Positions 51,375 to 61,332 of a stretch of 64,000 nt of DNA are shown one piece after another; the first letter of the stretch is position 1; the number at the start of each line of letters is the position of its first letter. Source of the DNA: Chlorobaculum sp. MV4-Y. GTDB taxonomy: Bacteria > Bacteroidota > Chlorobiia > Chlorobiales > Chlorobiaceae. The notes below the pieces were generated by a model. It was not told the DNA's origin. It made no database searches and was given only the letters and a program-made list of their open reading frames with translations. Made by a program: the position numbers and the translations under genes. The stretch is from contig NZ_CP104202.1 of NCBI RefSeq assembly GCF_025244685.1, positions 1,936,471 through 2,000,470 on the forward strand. Direction: 5' to 3'.

Positions 51375-53141
51375 ATGCGTTTTTTTCATAGACCGTTCAT
51401 AGCACTTTTTCTCTTTTCGCTCTTTTCCGCCGGACCTCGACCGGCAATGGCAAACGGCGTCGATTCGCCAAAGAGCGGCCTACTGAAATCCTGGTCTGCA
51501 CAGGCTGTTTTCTCGAACCGGGACCCGTGGATCGAGCGCACGCTGCGCGACATGAGCATCCGGGAAAAGGTGGGCCAGATGATCGTGGCACAGGTTGACG
51601 CGGTCTACAAAAGCGATGACGACCCGCAATACCAACTCATTTCGCGACTTGCCTCTGAAGGAAAAATCGGTGGCATCATGTTCCTGAAAGGCGATGTTCA
51701 GAGCGCAGGCCTCTTGGCCAACTGGTTTCAGGAGGTCTCGAAAGTGCCGCTGCTGGTCAGCGCCGACATGGAGAAGGGGGTGGCGATGCGGCTGGACGGT
51801 GCGACAAAATTCTCGCCGGCCATGGCGATCTCCGCCGCTGGCGATCCGGCTCTTGCCCGCCGCATGGCCGACATCGTTGCTCGTGAAGCACGCGCCGTCG
51901 GCATCCACCAAAACTACGCGCCAACAGTCGATCTGAATATCAATCCGGCCAATCCGGTCATCAACACCCGCTCGTTCGGCGACCGCATTCCGCTGGTCAA
52001 CGCCATGTCGGCGGCGGTCATCGACGGCCTGCAATCGAACGGCGTCGCAGCCACGGCGAAACATTTTCCCGGCCACGGCGATGTGACCGTGGACAGCCAC
52101 CTGGCCCTTCCGGTGCTTGAAGGTGACAGACGGCGGCTCGAAAACTATGAACTCAAACCCTTCCGTGCCGCGATTGCAAATGGCGTGTTGAGCGTCATGG
52201 TTGGCCATCTGGCCGTGCCGAAGCTGACCGGCACCATGGAACCGGCGTCACTCTCCAGAACCATTGTCACCGACCTGCTTCGGAATGAGCTTGGCTTCAA
52301 AGGGTTGATCGTGACTGACGCCCTCAACATGAAGGCGCTACAGAGTGATGGTCTGATACCGGGAGAAATTGCCGTCAAGGCCGTGCAGGCAGGCAACGAC
52401 ATACTGCTCTATCCCGAAGAACCGGAACTGATTTTCGATGCGGTTTGCGCCGCCGTCGAAAATGGAGAAATTTCTGAACGGCAGATCGACCACTCGGTGC
52501 GAAGGATTCTCCAGATGAAACACTGGCTGGGCCTCGACCGGCAGAAACTGGTCGAGCTTACCCGGTTGAACGAGCGAGTCGGTACTCCGGAAAACAAACG
52601 GGTCGCCGCACAGATCGCCGAAGAGTCGCTCACGCTTATCAGGGATCGCAACCGGAATCTGCCGCTTCGCATTCCGGAAAAGGGACAGCTCGTCAATATC
52701 ATCCTGAACGACCGATCCGGACAGAAAGTCGGCCGCGATTTCGCCGATACGCTGCGCACCCGCTACAACGTCACCACATTCCGGCTTTCGCCTGAGAGCA
52801 CGCCAGAATTTTTTCAGCAGGCTACCGACGCAGTGCTCAAAGCCTCCGCGGTAATTCTGACTACCGGCATCCAGGCCTGGTCGCCAACCATGCCGTCCAA
52901 GCTTACCGAACAGCAACGCGATTTCGTCCACAGCCTCCCCGCAAAGACAAAAGCGGGCACGCCAGTGCTCTTCATCTCGTTCGGCACGCCATACATCCTT
53001 GATGCCTTTCCCGAGATTGGCTCGGCACTATGCGCCTACAGTGAAAACGAAGAGACCGACGCCGCCATCCTCAAAGCACTGAAGGGCGAGCTCGTTCCTA
53101 AAGGCACGCTTCCGGTATCGCTCGAAAGCGTGAGACCTTGA
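51375..53141 (+). CDS. Glycoside hydrolase family 3 (NagZ-like) exported enzyme
   Basis: With the ATG at 51375 the protein has 588 residues and a signal peptide (FIALFLFSLFSAGPRPAMA). The GH3 barrel shows GGIMFLKGD, KHFPGHGDVTVDSHLALPV (NagZ-type catalytic His/Asp loop) and the nucleophile in LIVTDALNMKAL. A C-terminal GH3-C-like domain from about residue 400 makes it longer than E. coli NagZ (341). It is likely a beta-N-acetylhexosaminidase for peptidoglycan turnover, acting outside the cytoplasm. The start chosen removes a poorly coding extension. Confidence 0.9.
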   Translation: MRFFHRPFIALFLFSLFSAGPRPAMANGVDSPKSGLLKSWSAQAVFSNRDPWIERTLRDMSIREKVGQMIVAQVDAVYKSDDDPQYQLISRLASEGKIGGIMFLKGDVQSAGLLANWFQEVSKVPLLVSADMEKGVAMRLDGATKFSPAMAISAAGDPALARRMADIVAREARAVGIHQNYAPTVDLNINPANPVINTRSFGDRIPLVNAMSAAVIDGLQSNGVAATAKHFPGHGDVTVDSHLALPVLEGDRRRLENYELKPFRAAIANGVLSVMVGHLAVPKLTGTMEPASLSRTIVTDLLRNELGFKGLIVTDALNMKALQSDGLIPGEIAVKAVQAGNDILLYPEEPELIFDAVCAAVENGEISERQIDHSVRRILQMKHWLGLDRQKLVELTRLNERVGTPENKRVAAQIAEESLTLIRDRNRNLPLRIPEKGQLVNIILNDRSGQKVGRDFADTLRTRYNVTTFRLSPESTPEFFQQATDAVLKASAVILTTGIQAWSPTMPSKLTEQQRDFVHSLPAKTKAGTPVLFISFGTPYILDAFPEIGSALCAYSENEETDAAILKALKGELVPKGTLPVSLESVRP

Positions 53142-53191
53142 TCCGTAGGCACATATTATTGTAAATTAGGCGCTTCATCCGCGGCTTCCGG

Positions 53192-54634
53192 ATGAGCTTC
53201 GATCAACCCAGCTTACGCCCTCCGACCATGGGAAAAATCATCCGGGACGAATCGACCGCCAGCGCCTACTGGGCCTCGGTCAATACCTTCTGCGCGCTCG
53301 AAGACGTGCACGTCATCGCCGACGCGCCCGTGGGGTGCTACAACCTGGCCGGCGTCGCCGTCATGGACTACACCGACGCCATTCCCTACCTTGAAAACCT
53401 CACGCCAACCAGCCTGACCGAGCGGGAAATCTCCTCATCGGGCAGCTCTGAAATTGTGCAGGAGACCATCGAAAAGCTGATGGGTTCCGGCAAGCAGCTC
53501 ATCCTCGTTTCGAGCGCGGAGAGCGAGATGATCGGCAGCGACCACCAGAACATGCTCGCCATGAAGTACCCGTCGGTGCGCTTTTTCCCGTCGAACTCGC
53601 TGGGCGAGAACGAGTGGCAGGGCCGCGACCGGGCACTTGCGTGGCTCTTCGGCCAGTTCGACGACGGCAAACCTGCGAAGGTTGAGCCGGGCACGGTGAG
53701 CATCATCGGCCCGACCTACGGCTGCTTCAACAGCCCCGCCGACCTTGCCGAAATCAAGCGGCTCATCGCTGGCGCGGGCGGCAAAGTCGTCCATGTCTAT
53801 CCCTTCGAGTCGAAATCGGCGGACATCGCAAAGCTGAAAAACTCGGCGGCGATTGTGGTGATGTACCGCGAATTCGGCTCGCAGCTCGCCGAAAAGCTCG
53901 GTCGCCCTCTGCTCTACGCGCCATTCGGCATCGAACAGACCGACCGCTTCATCGAGGAGGTCGGTCTCCTCGCCGGAACGCCGGAAGAGGCGGCGCGATT
54001 CATCGCGGAGGAGAAACGCACGACGCTCAGCCCGTTGTGGGACTTGTGGCGTGGGCCGCAGTCGGAGTGGTTCCCGACCATCCGCTTCGGCGTGGTCGCC
54101 AGTAAAAGCTACGCCAACGGCATCCGGCGCGTGCTCTCGGATGAGCTTGGGATGCAGTGCCTCTTCAGCATCGATTCATCGGATGCCGACAACGCCGCCG
54201 TGCGCGATGAGATCGCGAAAACACAGCCGCAGTTCCTGTTCGGACGGATGCCCGACAAAATCTACCTCGCCGAAGCCGACGCCAAAAGCCGCTTCATCCC
54301 GGCGGGCTTCCCCGGCCCCATCGTGCGCCGCGCGCTCGGCACGCCCTTCATGGGCCACAGCGGCGTGGTCTGGCTGGTGCAGGAGATCGTCAACGCTCTG
54401 TACGATACGCTTTTCAACTTCCTGCCCATCACCCGGCGTCAGCAGGCTGCGGCGCCCGCAAAGCCGCTCAAATGGACGCCCGAAGCCAACGCCATCCTCG
54501 ACGGCATCGTCAAAAAAGCCCCCTTCATCAGCCAAATTTCCTTTGGCCGGGAACTCAAACGAAAAGCCGAAAATCTGGCAGCATCTCGTGGCCTCGACAC
54601 CGTCACTCCTGACATTCTGCAACAGCTTGGCTGA
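53192..54634 (+). CDS. bchZ: Chlorophyllide a reductase subunit Z
   Basis: The 480-residue nitrogenase-like protein is the BchZ component of chlorophyllide a reductase (BchXYZ), reducing ring B toward bacteriochlorophyll a. Cys residues that serve the shared iron-sulfur centre are visible in NTFCALEDV, APVGCYNLAG and TYGCFNSP; the C-terminal 55 residues (WTPEANAILDGIVKKAPFIS onward) are the PCP_red domain that caps this family. bchX and bchY are not nearby. An internal ATG at 53228 is an alternative start. It is a marker for bacteriochlorophyll synthesis. Confidence 0.95.
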   Translation: MSFDQPSLRPPTMGKIIRDESTASAYWASVNTFCALEDVHVIADAPVGCYNLAGVAVMDYTDAIPYLENLTPTSLTEREISSSGSSEIVQETIEKLMGSGKQLILVSSAESEMIGSDHQNMLAMKYPSVRFFPSNSLGENEWQGRDRALAWLFGQFDDGKPAKVEPGTVSIIGPTYGCFNSPADLAEIKRLIAGAGGKVVHVYPFESKSADIAKLKNSAAIVVMYREFGSQLAEKLGRPLLYAPFGIEQTDRFIEEVGLLAGTPEEAARFIAEEKRTTLSPLWDLWRGPQSEWFPTIRFGVVASKSYANGIRRVLSDELGMQCLFSIDSSDADNAAVRDEIAKTQPQFLFGRMPDKIYLAEADAKSRFIPAGFPGPIVRRALGTPFMGHSGVVWLVQEIVNALYDTLFNFLPITRRQQAAAPAKPLKWTPEANAILDGIVKKAPFISQISFGRELKRKAENLAASRGLDTVTPDILQQLG

Positions 54635-54942
54635 AAAGTCTACCAACTCCACTGCATCCACAGCATTACTCCCGTGGGGCAACCGCGAGGGTTGCCCCTA
54701 CAGGTCAAACACCGGCCTGGCAAATCTTTCTTGCATATTTGCGGGATTTTTTTGCATTATGCCCGACTTCTTATCGGTACGGGGAAAAAGAAACGCCGCT
54801 GATTTTCAGCACGGCGTCCAGAGCAGCCCTCCCGACCGGCGAATACTGACAAAAAGAGGCTGTCAAGGATTTTTCCCCGCTGAGGGGAGGGGCCGGTTTC
54901 AAAACCCTTGCCCCGGCAACATGATTATGGACAACAAATTCA
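54635..54942. other. Intergenic region between bchZ and thrS
   Basis: About 308 bases with no supported gene. It holds the hairpin repeat at 54674-54701, a C/G-rich CCCCGCTGAGGGG hairpin at about 54883 just after a T-run, and no clear Shine-Dalgarno for thrS. No T-box is expected or seen. Confidence 0.45.
54674..54701. repeat. Hairpin repeat (GGGCAACC / GGTTGCCC)
   Basis: Arms of eight bases over a GCGAG loop, in the context GTGGGGCAACCGCGAGGGTT. Units reading GTAGGGGCAACC occur dispersed in several bacterial genomes as I recall. Only this copy is in the window. Confidence 0.5.
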
Positions 54943-56916
54943 ATGTCTGAAATAACGGATGACCGTCAACAGGTGATTATCACCTTGCCCGACGGTTCTG
55001 AAAGAAGCTATCCTTCCGGCATTACCGGCCTTGAGATCGCTGCATCCATCGGTAAAAAGCTGGCGCAGGCAGCGCTCGCCATCGCCATCGACGGCAAGCC
55101 GCGCGACCTCGCCACGCCACTCACCGGGAATGCGAGCGTTTCGATCATCACCTTCGACTCCGCCGAGGGCCGCGAGATTTTTTGGCACAGTTCGAGCCAC
55201 CTGATGGCCCATGCCATCGAGGAGCTGTTCGACGGTGCGAAGTTCGGCGCAGGCCCGGCCATCGAGCAGGGATTCTATTACGACATCGCCTGCGAGCACC
55301 GCTTCAACGAGGACGACCTTCGCGCAATCGAGGCGAAAATGCTGGAGATCAGCAAACGCGATCTCGCCATCACCCGCGAGGAGATGCCGCGTGAACAGGC
55401 CATCGAATACTTCGCCAACGAGCGCAAAGACCCTTACAAGGTCGAGATTCTCGAAGACACGCTGAAGGAAGTTCCGACGGTTTCGGTCTATCATCAAGGC
55501 GGATTCGCCGACCTATGCAGCGGCCCGCACCTGCCCTCGACCGGCAAGGTCAAGGCGGTGCTGCTGACCAATATTTCCTCATCGTACTGGCGTGGCGACT
55601 CGTCGCGCGAAACGATGCAGCGCATCTACGGCATCACCTTCCCGAGTGACAAGCTGCTCAAGGAGCACGTCGCCCGGCTGGAGGAGGCCCGCAAGCGCGA
55701 CCACCGCAAGCTCGGCGCGGAGCTGGGGCTGTTCATGCTGACCCCGGAGGTCGGCAGCGGCCTGCCGATCTGGCTGCCGAATGGCGCGATCATCCGCAAC
55801 GAACTTGAAACCTTCCTGAAAGCCGAGCAGCGCAAGCGCGGCTACGTGCCAGTGTACACGCCGCACATCGGCAACATCGAGCTGTACAAACGTTCGGGCC
55901 ACTACCCGTACTACAGCGATTCGCAGTTCCCGCCGCTCACCTACAAGGACGAGACGGGCCGCGAGGAGCAGTATCTGCTCAAGCCGATGAACTGCCCGCA
56001 CCACCACCTGATCTACAGCCAGACGCTGCGCAGCTACCGCGACCTGCCGATCAGGCTGACCGAGTTCGGCACTGTCTATCGCCACGAGCAGTCCGGCGAG
56101 CTGAACGGCCTGGTGCGCGCCCGCGGCTTCACGCAGGACGACTCGCACATCTACTGCCGTCCCGACCAGCTCGTTGACGAAATCTGCAACGCCATTGACC
56201 TGACCCGCTTCGTGTTCAACACGCTTGGCTTTGACGACGTCGAAACGCGCCTGTCGCTGCACGATCCGGAGAACCAGTCGAAGTACGGCGGCACCGCCAA
56301 GGTGTGGGAGCAGGCCGAGATGGATGTGAAGGAGGCCGCCGACCGCATGGGCATCAAGTATTTCATCGGTATCGGCGAAGCGAGCTTCTACGGCCCGAAG
56401 ATCGACTTCATCGTGCGCGACGCGATTGGCCGCAAGTGGCAGCTCGGCACCGTGCAGGTCGATTATGTCATGCCTGAGCGCTTCGACCTCAGCTACATCG
56501 GCAGCGACGGCCAGAAGCACCGCCCGGTGGTGATTCACCGCGCACCGTTCGGTTCGATGGAGCGTTTCATCGGCGTCCTGATCGAGCACACGGCGGGCAA
56601 CTTCCCGCTCTGGCTCGCCCCCGTGCAAGCGGTCGTCTTGCCCATCGCCGAGGACGTGCACGACTACGCTCGCGAGGTCTATGCAAAACTGCACGAAGCG
56701 GGCATCCGCGCCGAACTCGACCTGCGCAGCGAAAAGATCGGCAAAAAAATCCGCGAGGCGGAAGTCTCGAAAATTCCCGCCATGCTCGTCATTGGCAGGA
56801 ACGAACAGGAGAAGGGCGAGGTCTCGCTCCGCCGCCACCGCAAAGGTGACGAAGGCAGTTTTGGCGTTGACGAGCTGATCGCCAAGCTCTGTGAGGAAAG
56901 AGATCGACGATCCTGA
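54943..56916 (+). CDS. thrS: Threonine-tRNA ligase
   Basis: The 657-residue class II synthetase has an N-terminal TGS domain (residues about 10-70), the editing domain with HSSSHLMAHAIEELF and DLCSGPHLPSTG, and the catalytic core with LKPMNCPHHHLIY (zinc and motif region), FGTVYRHEQSGEL (motif 2) and the C-terminal anticodon-binding domain ending ELIAKLCEERD. Length is standard. First gene of the thrS-infC-rpmI-rplT-pheS cluster. Confidence 0.97.
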   Translation: MSEITDDRQQVIITLPDGSERSYPSGITGLEIAASIGKKLAQAALAIAIDGKPRDLATPLTGNASVSIITFDSAEGREIFWHSSSHLMAHAIEELFDGAKFGAGPAIEQGFYYDIACEHRFNEDDLRAIEAKMLEISKRDLAITREEMPREQAIEYFANERKDPYKVEILEDTLKEVPTVSVYHQGGFADLCSGPHLPSTGKVKAVLLTNISSSYWRGDSSRETMQRIYGITFPSDKLLKEHVARLEEARKRDHRKLGAELGLFMLTPEVGSGLPIWLPNGAIIRNELETFLKAEQRKRGYVPVYTPHIGNIELYKRSGHYPYYSDSQFPPLTYKDETGREEQYLLKPMNCPHHHLIYSQTLRSYRDLPIRLTEFGTVYRHEQSGELNGLVRARGFTQDDSHIYCRPDQLVDEICNAIDLTRFVFNTLGFDDVETRLSLHDPENQSKYGGTAKVWEQAEMDVKEAADRMGIKYFIGIGEASFYGPKIDFIVRDAIGRKWQLGTVQVDYVMPERFDLSYIGSDGQKHRPVVIHRAPFGSMERFIGVLIEHTAGNFPLWLAPVQAVVLPIAEDVHDYAREVYAKLHEAGIRAELDLRSEKIGKKIREAEVSKIPAMLVIGRNEQEKGEVSLRRHRKGDEGSFGVDELIAKLCEERDRRS

Positions 56917-56942
56917 TCTGACTATCAACAAAAAAAGATCGA

Positions 56943-57584
56943 ATGAAAAAACAGAAAACATCCGGCAACCAGAAGCCCAAAGTTTCTTACAGGATCAACG
57001 AACAGATCCGTGTACCAGAAGTCAGGGTCGTGTTTCCCGAGGGAAGCATGCAGGTTATGAAAACCCAGGACGCTCGAAGAATGGCCGAAGAGCGCGGGAT
57101 CGACCTTATCGAGGTTCAGCCGAATGCCCAGCCACCCGTTTGCAAGCTTGAAAATTACGGGAAGCTGATCTACAAGATGGCGCAGAAGGACAAGTACCTC
57201 AAGAAAAAGCAGAAGCAGACCACGCTGAAGGAGTTGCGGTTCCATCCCAACACCGACAAGCACGACTTCGACTTCAAGACCGCGCACCTCGAAGAGTTCC
57301 TCCGCAAAGGCAACCGCGTCCGCGCGACCATCGTGTTCCTCGGCCGTTCGATCATTTACAAGGACAAGGGTTTCGAACTTGCCGACCGCCTGACCGAAAG
57401 GCTCAGCACGGTAGCCACCCGCGACGGCGACCCGAAGTTCGAGGGCAAAAAGCTCTTCGTCTATTTCGAGCCCGACAAGAAAAAGATCGAGCAGTTCGAA
57501 AAATGGCGCGCCAGGGAAGCCGCGCCGCCACTGCCGCCCTTACCGCCTCAGCTCGAAGATATTGAGGACGACGATGACGAATAA
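56943..57584 (+). CDS. infC: Translation initiation factor IF-3
   Basis: The 213-residue factor prevents premature 50S joining and checks the start codon. [19 protein letters not shown] opens the N-domain, the linker is Lys-rich, and the C-domain shows [20 protein letters not shown]. An additional Pro-rich and acidic tail of about 24 residues ([19 protein letters not shown]) extends it. The start is a normal ATG, not the AUU/AUC used for autoregulation in E. coli. 26 bases after thrS. Confidence 0.96.
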   Translation: MKKQKTSGNQKPKVSYRINEQIRVPEVRVVFPEGSMQVMKTQDARRMAEERGIDLIEVQPNAQPPVCKLENYGKLIYKMAQKDKYLKKKQKQTTLKELRFHPNTDKHDFDFKTAHLEEFLRKGNRVRATIVFLGRSIIYKDKGFELADRLTERLSTVATRDGDPKFEGKKLFVYFEPDKKKIEQFEKWRAREAAPPLPPLPPQLEDIEDDDDE

Positions 57585-57627
57585 AACCATACTGATAACA
57601 AGCGATTTTTAATTTAAACCGACGATC

Positions 57628-57822
57628 ATGCCTAAAATGAAATCACATCGCGGCGCCTGCAAGCGATTCAAGGCCACCGCATCCGGAAAAATCAAACGCG
57701 AGCGTATGAACGGTTCCCATAACCTGGAACACAAGAACCGCAAGCGCACCCGTCGCCTCCACCAGTCCACGCTGGTCGATGCCACCATGGAGAAGCAGAT
57801 CAAGAGAATGATCCTCGCCTGA
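57628..57822 (+). CDS. rpmI: 50S ribosomal protein L35
   Basis: A 64-residue basic protein, MPKMKSHRGACKRFKATASG at the start and LHQSTLVDATMEKQIKRMI at the end, standard for L35. It lies 43 bases after infC in the conserved order infC-rpmI-rplT. Confidence 0.97.
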   Translation: MPKMKSHRGACKRFKATASGKIKRERMNGSHNLEHKNRKRTRRLHQSTLVDATMEKQIKRMILA

Positions 57823-57857
57823 CCTGAGAAAGTCTATAACATTAATTCGATACCACG

Positions 57858-58205
57858 ATGCCTAAATCAACCAATTCGGTAGCTTCCAAAGCAAGAAGGA
57901 AGAGGATTCTCAATAAAGCCAAAGGATACTGGGGTTCACGCGGCAACGTTCTGACCGTCGTCAAGCACGCTGTTGACAAGGCCGAGCAGTACGCCTACCG
58001 CGACCGCCGCGTCAAGAAAAGAAACTTCCGCTCCCTGTGGATCATGCGCATCAACGCTGCCGCCCGTCAGAACGGCGTCTCCTATTCACGCCTGATGGAT
58101 GCCATCCACAAAAAGAACATCGAGATCGACCGCAAGGCGCTGGCCGAAATCGCCGTGAAGGATCCGGCAGCATTCTCTCTGATCGTCAAAACGGCTCTCG
58201 ATTAA
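57858..58205 (+). CDS. rplT: 50S ribosomal protein L20
   Basis: The 115-residue rRNA-binding protein begins [20 protein letters not shown] and has the [19 protein letters not shown] and [20 protein letters not shown] blocks. It is needed for early 50S assembly and in many bacteria represses its own operon. No L20 leader was identified here. Confidence 0.97.
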   Translation: MPKSTNSVASKARRKRILNKAKGYWGSRGNVLTVVKHAVDKAEQYAYRDRRVKKRNFRSLWIMRINAAARQNGVSYSRLMDAIHKKNIEIDRKALAEIAVKDPAAFSLIVKTALD

Positions 58206-58224
58206 TATTTTGTACAACGGCCCT

Positions 58225-59250
58225 ATGGAGACAAGCATTCAGCAACTGCAGCAGGAGATCGACGGATACCAGATACGGAACGCAAAGGAACTCGAGGCTT
58301 TCAGGCTCGAGTTCACGGTGCGCAAGGGCAAAATCGCCGGCCTGTTCGGCCAGCTCAAAACCGTCGATTCCGCTGACAGGCCTCGCATAGGGCAGTTGCT
58401 CAACGCGCTCAAACTCTCGGCAGAAGCGAAAGCTGCCGATGCTGAAAGCCTTTTCGCGCAAAACGCGGAGGCTGAGGCGCCAGCTCTCGACCTCTCCCTG
58501 CCGGGACGCCGCTCGTTCCTCGGCTCGGAACATCCCGTGCAGAAGGTGCTGGGCGACATGAAGCGCATCTTCACCGCGATGGGATTCGGCATTGCTACCG
58601 GCCCGGAGCTTGAACTCGACGAGTACAACTTCGACCGCCTGAACTTTCCGCCGAACCACCCGGCCCGCGACATGCAGGACACCTTCTTCATCACGCGAGG
58701 CCAGGAAGAGGGAGATGTGCTGCTCCGCACGCACACCTCACCGGTACAGGTGCGGGTAATGCTCGACGAAAAACCGCCAATCCGGGTGATCTGCCCCGGC
58801 AAGGTTTACCGCAACGAGGCGATCAGCGCACGAAGCTACTGTGTCTTTCACCAGCTCGAAGGTCTGTACATCGACAAAAACGTGTCGTTCGCCGACCTGA
58901 AAGCCACCATCTACTCATTTGCACGCCAGATGTTCGGCAGCGACGTAAAGCTCCGCTTCCGCCCAAGCTTTTTCCCCTTCACCGAACCGTCGGCAGAAGT
59001 TGACGTTACCTGCTACCTCTGTGGTGGCAAGGGATGCCGAGTCTGCAAAAAGTCCGGCTGGCTCGAAATCATGGGCTGCGGCATGGTGCATCCGAACGTG
59101 ATGAAAAACTGCGGCATCGATCCCGAAGAGTGGACCGGCTACGCCTTCGGCATGGGGGTCGACCGTACGGCGCTGTTGCGCTACAAGATCGACGACATCC
59201 GGCTCTTCTTCGAGAACGACGTCCGGATGCTCAGCCAGTTCATGGCGTAG
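58225..59250 (+). CDS. pheS: Phenylalanine-tRNA ligase alpha subunit
   Basis: The ATG at 58225 is preferred over an upstream TTG and gives 341 residues. An N-terminal coiled coil of about 85 residues precedes the class II core with [19 protein letters not shown] and [20 protein letters not shown]. The Cys-rich [20 protein letters not shown] resembles the zinc-binding insertion of PheS, and [18 protein letters not shown] is motif 3. pheT is elsewhere. Confidence 0.96.
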   Translation: METSIQQLQQEIDGYQIRNAKELEAFRLEFTVRKGKIAGLFGQLKTVDSADRPRIGQLLNALKLSAEAKAADAESLFAQNAEAEAPALDLSLPGRRSFLGSEHPVQKVLGDMKRIFTAMGFGIATGPELELDEYNFDRLNFPPNHPARDMQDTFFITRGQEEGDVLLRTHTSPVQVRVMLDEKPPIRVICPGKVYRNEAISARSYCVFHQLEGLYIDKNVSFADLKATIYSFARQMFGSDVKLRFRPSFFPFTEPSAEVDVTCYLCGGKGCRVCKKSGWLEIMGCGMVHPNVMKNCGIDPEEWTGYAFGMGVDRTALLRYKIDDIRLFFENDVRMLSQFMA

Positions 59251-59280
59251 TGAATACCAATACGCCCGATTGAGAAAATC

Positions 59281-59318
59281 AAAAAAGCCTCGCGAGATCA
59301 AACTTACGAGGCTTTTTT
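59281..59318. terminator. Bidirectional terminator after pheS
   Basis: A perfect stem AAAAAAGCCTCG/CGAGGCTTTTTT lies between the convergent pheS and hypothetical gene and supplies T-runs both ways. Confidence 0.92.
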
Positions 59319-59340
59319 ATTTCTGTATGGATATCCTGAA

Positions 59341-59742
59341 TCAGGCGGGCACCGGGTTTCTCAGCGCCAGCGTCCACTCCTCCATCGAAGCGTTGGCCGC
59401 AGGATTCGGCGCTTCGAGGAAACTGATGACGAAATGCCCGCTCATCTCGGCCACACCGATGGAACGAGGACGAACCGCAAGCATCTTCGGGTTCATCAGC
59501 TCTTTTCCGAAACAGAACACGATGTTCTTCCCTGCGCTTATACCCTCACCGATCTGGCCATCAGGCAGAAGAGCGGTATGACCATAATGGTCGAACTCTC
59601 CTATCAGCACGGCAAAGGGATGTGATTCGATTTTCTCCCGGTAGTAGGCGATGATCTCATCGACGCTGCGGCAACTGGTCTCTTCTTTGTCAAGTTCAAG
59701 GATATAAATGGGGTATTTTTCCTGAAGAAGAATTTGTTTCAT
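59341..59742 (-). CDS. Hypothetical protein, 133 residues
   Basis: I start it at the ATG at 59742 preceded by GGGAGAG, giving MKQILLQEKYPIYILELDKE. It is soluble with predicted alpha/beta content: SVDEIIAYYREKIESHPFAVLIGEFDHYGHT, then GKNIVFCFGKELMNPK and VAEMSGHFVISFLEAPN. I do not recognise a characterised family. The composition and codon use are coding-like, and terminators frame it on both sides, so it is an independent gene. Confidence 0.75.
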   Translation of the reverse strand: MKQILLQEKYPIYILELDKEETSCRSVDEIIAYYREKIESHPFAVLIGEFDHYGHTALLPDGQIGEGISAGKNIVFCFGKELMNPKMLAVRPRSIGVAEMSGHFVISFLEAPNPAANASMEEWTLALRNPVPA

Positions 59743-59856
59743 GGGTGCTCTCCCTGATTGGTTTGGCTGGATACTGCACGAAGCACGGCGACGCTGAAGA
59801 GATGCCGTCTCTCTCAATGGTACGCCAGACTTGAAGATTTTACAACAGAGCAGCAT

Positions 59857-59889
59857 AAAAAAAGCCTCATGACCTTGCGATCATGAGGC
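59857..59889 (-). terminator. Terminator of the rpsF-ssb-rpsR-rplI operon
   Basis: A perfect nine-base stem GCCTCATGA/TCATGAGGC is followed on the minus strand by seven T. Confidence 0.92.
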
Positions 59890-59946
59890 GTATTTTACCC
59901 GCTGATTTCAGGAAATCAACGATTCGGAATAACGAAGCCGTATGAA

Positions 59947-60405
59947 TTACTCTGCGGCTGCGCCTTCTGCTTCAACCTCGATGCTGAGCTTTGCCGTAAT
60001 ATCCATGAAAAGCTTCGCATCGGCCTCGTACTTGCCGAGAGCCTTGATCGGAGCTTCGAGATGGATTTTGCGACGGTCGATATCAGCACCCTGCACCTTG
60101 AGCGCTTCGGCAATGTCGCCAGCGGTCACGGTGCCGAACAGCTTGCCAGACTCGCCAGCCTTGGCAGACACTTTCAGCGTCATCTGCTCCAGCTTTTCGG
60201 CCAGTTCACGTGCATTCTGGCGCTGAAGCTCGATTTTCCGAGCCTGCTGTTTCTTCTCGGTTTCAAGCGCCTTGAGCGTGCCTTCTGTAGCACGAATGGC
60301 ATATCCCTGCGGGATCAGGTAGTTATTGGCATACCCGTTCTTGACGGTGACCACTTCACCGGCATCGCCAAGGGTTGCCACATCTTTTCTTAAAATTATT
60401 TTCAC
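59947..60405 (-). CDS. rplI: 50S ribosomal protein L9
   Basis: The 152-residue protein starts [20 protein letters not shown] with the L9 signature [20 protein letters not shown], then the long connecting helix rich in Lys, Gln and Glu, and the C-terminal domain ([16 protein letters not shown]). It ends in an Ala/Glu-rich tail. Last gene of the S6 operon. Confidence 0.97.
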   Translation of the reverse strand: MKIILRKDVATLGDAGEVVTVKNGYANNYLIPQGYAIRATEGTLKALETEKKQQARKIELQRQNARELAEKLEQMTLKVSAKAGESGKLFGTVTAGDIAEALKVQGADIDRRKIHLEAPIKALGKYEADAKLFMDITAKLSIEVEAEGAAAE

Positions 60406-60451
60406 GGTCTTTTTCCTCGTTCTGAATAATTAAACTTGTGTGGACAACCAC

Positions 60452-60715
60452 TTATTTGTATTCGTCGGCAACGTAGGGAATGATAGCAAGAAACCTTGCC
60501 CATTTGATCGAATGGGTCAGGAGGCTCTGCTCTTTAGCCGACAGGCCGGTAATACGGCGGGGGATGATTTTTCCCTGGTCGTTGATGAAGCGCTTCAGTT
60601 TGCGCTCATCGCGATAGTCAAAAAAAACCACCTGGTTTTTCGACACTTTCTTCTTCGATGCCAGAGCATTGCTCAATGATTTGCTGCCCTGCGACGGTGA
60701 TGATTTCTGTCTCAT
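60452..60715 (-). CDS. rpsR: 30S ribosomal protein S18
   Basis: The 87-residue protein has the S18 core FFDYRDERKLKRFINDQGKI and PRRITGLSAKEQSLLTHSIK. Ser/Lys-rich N-terminus. It binds S6 on the platform of the 30S. 83 bases separate it from ssb. Confidence 0.96.
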   Translation of the reverse strand: MRQKSSPSQGSKSLSNALASKKKVSKNQVVFFDYRDERKLKRFINDQGKIIPRRITGLSAKEQSLLTHSIKWARFLAIIPYVADEYK

Positions 60716-60798
60716 TGATTTTGTTCAGAATTTTGCTTGCATGATCTTGTGGCCCATCGTCTGCCTGTTTCAATGACAGCAGAACGAAGTGCTCGTTC

Positions 60799-61260
60799 TC
60801 AGTCGGAAGAGAGGTACTTGTACTCGTACATGTGCCCGTCATCGTCGAGATGATGGGTTTCATGCGTATCGTCCTCGATAAAGCCCTCCTCGTCATCCTC
60901 TCCGTTTTTCTTTCTCTTGTTGAGGAACTGGATCCTTCTTGCCTTGATTTCAACCACGGTTCTCGACGTTCCATCCTGAGCTTTCCAGGTGCGGCTCTGC
61001 AACTCGCCATCAACCAGCACTGCCGAACTTTTTCTCAGGTTGTCCCGACAGCTCTCGGCAAGTTTGTTCCAGGCGACCACACCAACGTAGCAGACATCTT
61101 CCTGCCACTGGTGGTTGCTGTCCCTGAACCTGCGATTGCACGCAATGGAAAAATTGACAACTGGCGTTCCACCTGAATTGGTCTGTCTGAAGACCGGGTC
61201 TTTGGTAAGGTTGCCGGCAATGATGACGCTGTTGATTTCAGGCATTTTCAGTTCCGCCAT
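60799..61260 (-). CDS. ssb: Single-stranded DNA-binding protein
   Basis: The 153-residue OB-fold protein shows NSVIIAGNLTKDPVFRQTNS, PVVNFSIACNRRFRD and VGVVAWNKLAESCRDNLRKS. It sits between rpsF and rpsR, the usual place for ssb. The C-terminus is acidic but ends GHMYEYKYLSSD and lacks the DDDIPF-like tip by which SSB recruits repair proteins. The frame is otherwise intact. Confidence 0.94.
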   Translation of the reverse strand: MAELKMPEINSVIIAGNLTKDPVFRQTNSGGTPVVNFSIACNRRFRDSNHQWQEDVCYVGVVAWNKLAESCRDNLRKSSAVLVDGELQSRTWKAQDGTSRTVVEIKARRIQFLNKRKKNGEDDEEGFIEDDTHETHHLDDDGHMYEYKYLSSD

Positions 61261-61332
61261 AGCATCTACTCCTTTTTGTTCACAAATGGGATCGTTTCGT
61301 CATTCACACAATAAACCGGGTGCGATCGGCCG

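Noticed and set aside
55579-56961. Minus-strand frame of 460 codons opposite thrS
   Set aside because: Antisense to ThrS with shadow-like composition.
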